Source: Snowella sp031396835 (lineage in GTDB: Bacteria; Cyanobacteriota; Cyanobacteriia; Cyanobacteriales; Microcystaceae). Taken from it: DNA of 14,857 bases. The notes beneath the pieces are model-generated. The model saw only the letters and a list, made by a program, of their open reading frames with translations. It made no database searches and was not told where the DNA came from. The translations under genes were made by a program, and so were the position numbers. Shown here in pieces: positions 14,666-14,857 of the stretch. Location of the stretch: positions 1 through 14,857 of the forward strand of contig JANNLO010000266.1 of the NCBI GenBank assembly GCA_031396835.1, given 5' to 3'. Each line of letters opens with the position of its first letter. Within the stretch, counting starts at the first letter, position 1.

Positions 14666-14809
14666 TTTTTCTAATTAATAAGAGTTTTAATCTAATAAAT
14701 AAATAGCTTTTTTGATATGATTCCAATTATAAATGGCTCAATAGGTGTTTCGGGGAGGTATAAAAGACTGGTAGGATAAATACTCATAAATTCTTCTCTC
14801 TCACGCTGA

Positions 14810-14857
14810 ATGCTGGAAATAAACCTGATTAATCTTCTCGATGATGCCAAGTGTTAT
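14810..14857 (+). CDS. Probable IS1595-type transposase, first 16 codons (cut by window end)
   Basis: From ATG 14810 the frame reads MLEINLINLLDDAKCY and stays open to the last base. In my memory of cyanobacterial proteins, IS1595-family transposases begin with a leucine-rich stretch ending in LLD(D/E)AKCY, just before a conserved RW motif and an N-terminal zinc ribbon. The match is short, so this is a tentative call. The bases between the Uma2 start and this ATG (14666-14809) would then hold the left end of the element, but I cannot fix its terminal repeat or target duplication without the other end. There is no close ribosome-binding site; a GGGGAGG at 14751-14757 is too far away. Confidence 0.42.
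   Translation, partial: MLEINLINLLDDAKCY

Noticed and set aside
14691..14853. Minus-strand frame of about 50 codons containing IQREREEF and LYLPETP
   Set aside because: It begins right after a stop near the window edge, lacks a convincing start, and is opposite the better-supported transposase start.
1..14857. CRISPR array, rRNA genes, prophage or defence island
   Set aside because: No regularly spaced repeats, no rRNA-like sequence, and no phage or defence genes apart from an isolated Uma2 protein.

Overview
The window is from a cyanobacterial chromosome. Three things point to this. The palindromic octamer GCGATCGC (HIP1), typical of many cyanobacteria, occurs about 23 times by hand count. 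There is a clear pcyA gene for making phycocyanobilin. The base composition is moderately AT-rich, with very AT-rich gaps between genes. I cannot name genus or species from sequence alone.

Layout from left to right: the last ~98 codons of a bacterial heme peroxidase (+); a spacer with two HIP1 sites and a palindromic hairpin; a tRNA-Pro(GGG) gene on the minus strand with its own promoter and terminator; a small DUF1232 membrane protein (+) followed by a strong terminator; trmB (-), divergent from a metallophosphoesterase (+); pcyA (-), divergent from a lone periplasmic solute-binding protein (+); folC (-), whose 3' end overlaps the binding-protein gene by 28 bp; a 1004-residue Ski2-like RNA helicase (+); a two-helix membrane protein and prfC (-), probably one transcription unit; a 525-bp spacer holding a candidate promoter and structured leader; ilvB (+) with a C-terminal zinc-ribbon tail; a Uma2-family nuclease-like gene (-); and, at the right edge, what looks like the first 16 codons of an IS1595-type transposase (+).

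Most genes are housekeeping: tRNA modification (trmB), decoding (tRNA-Pro), translation termination (prfC), RNA remodelling (helicase), folate (folC), branched-chain amino acids (ilvB) and bilin synthesis (pcyA). Gene order alternates strand almost gene by gene, so there are few operons; the only likely co-transcribed pair is prfC plus the small membrane gene. Mobile or accessory signal is confined to the right end (Uma2 and the transposase start).

I do not see a clear new defence, biosynthetic or mobile system here. The observations most worth a second look are the untranslated ilvB leader with a 10-bp hairpin, the zinc-ribbon tail on ilvB, the inverted GTTTAAAC pair and attenuator-like hairpin ahead of the helicase, the folC/binding-protein 3' overlap, and a 17-base AT-rich element found in two convergent gaps.
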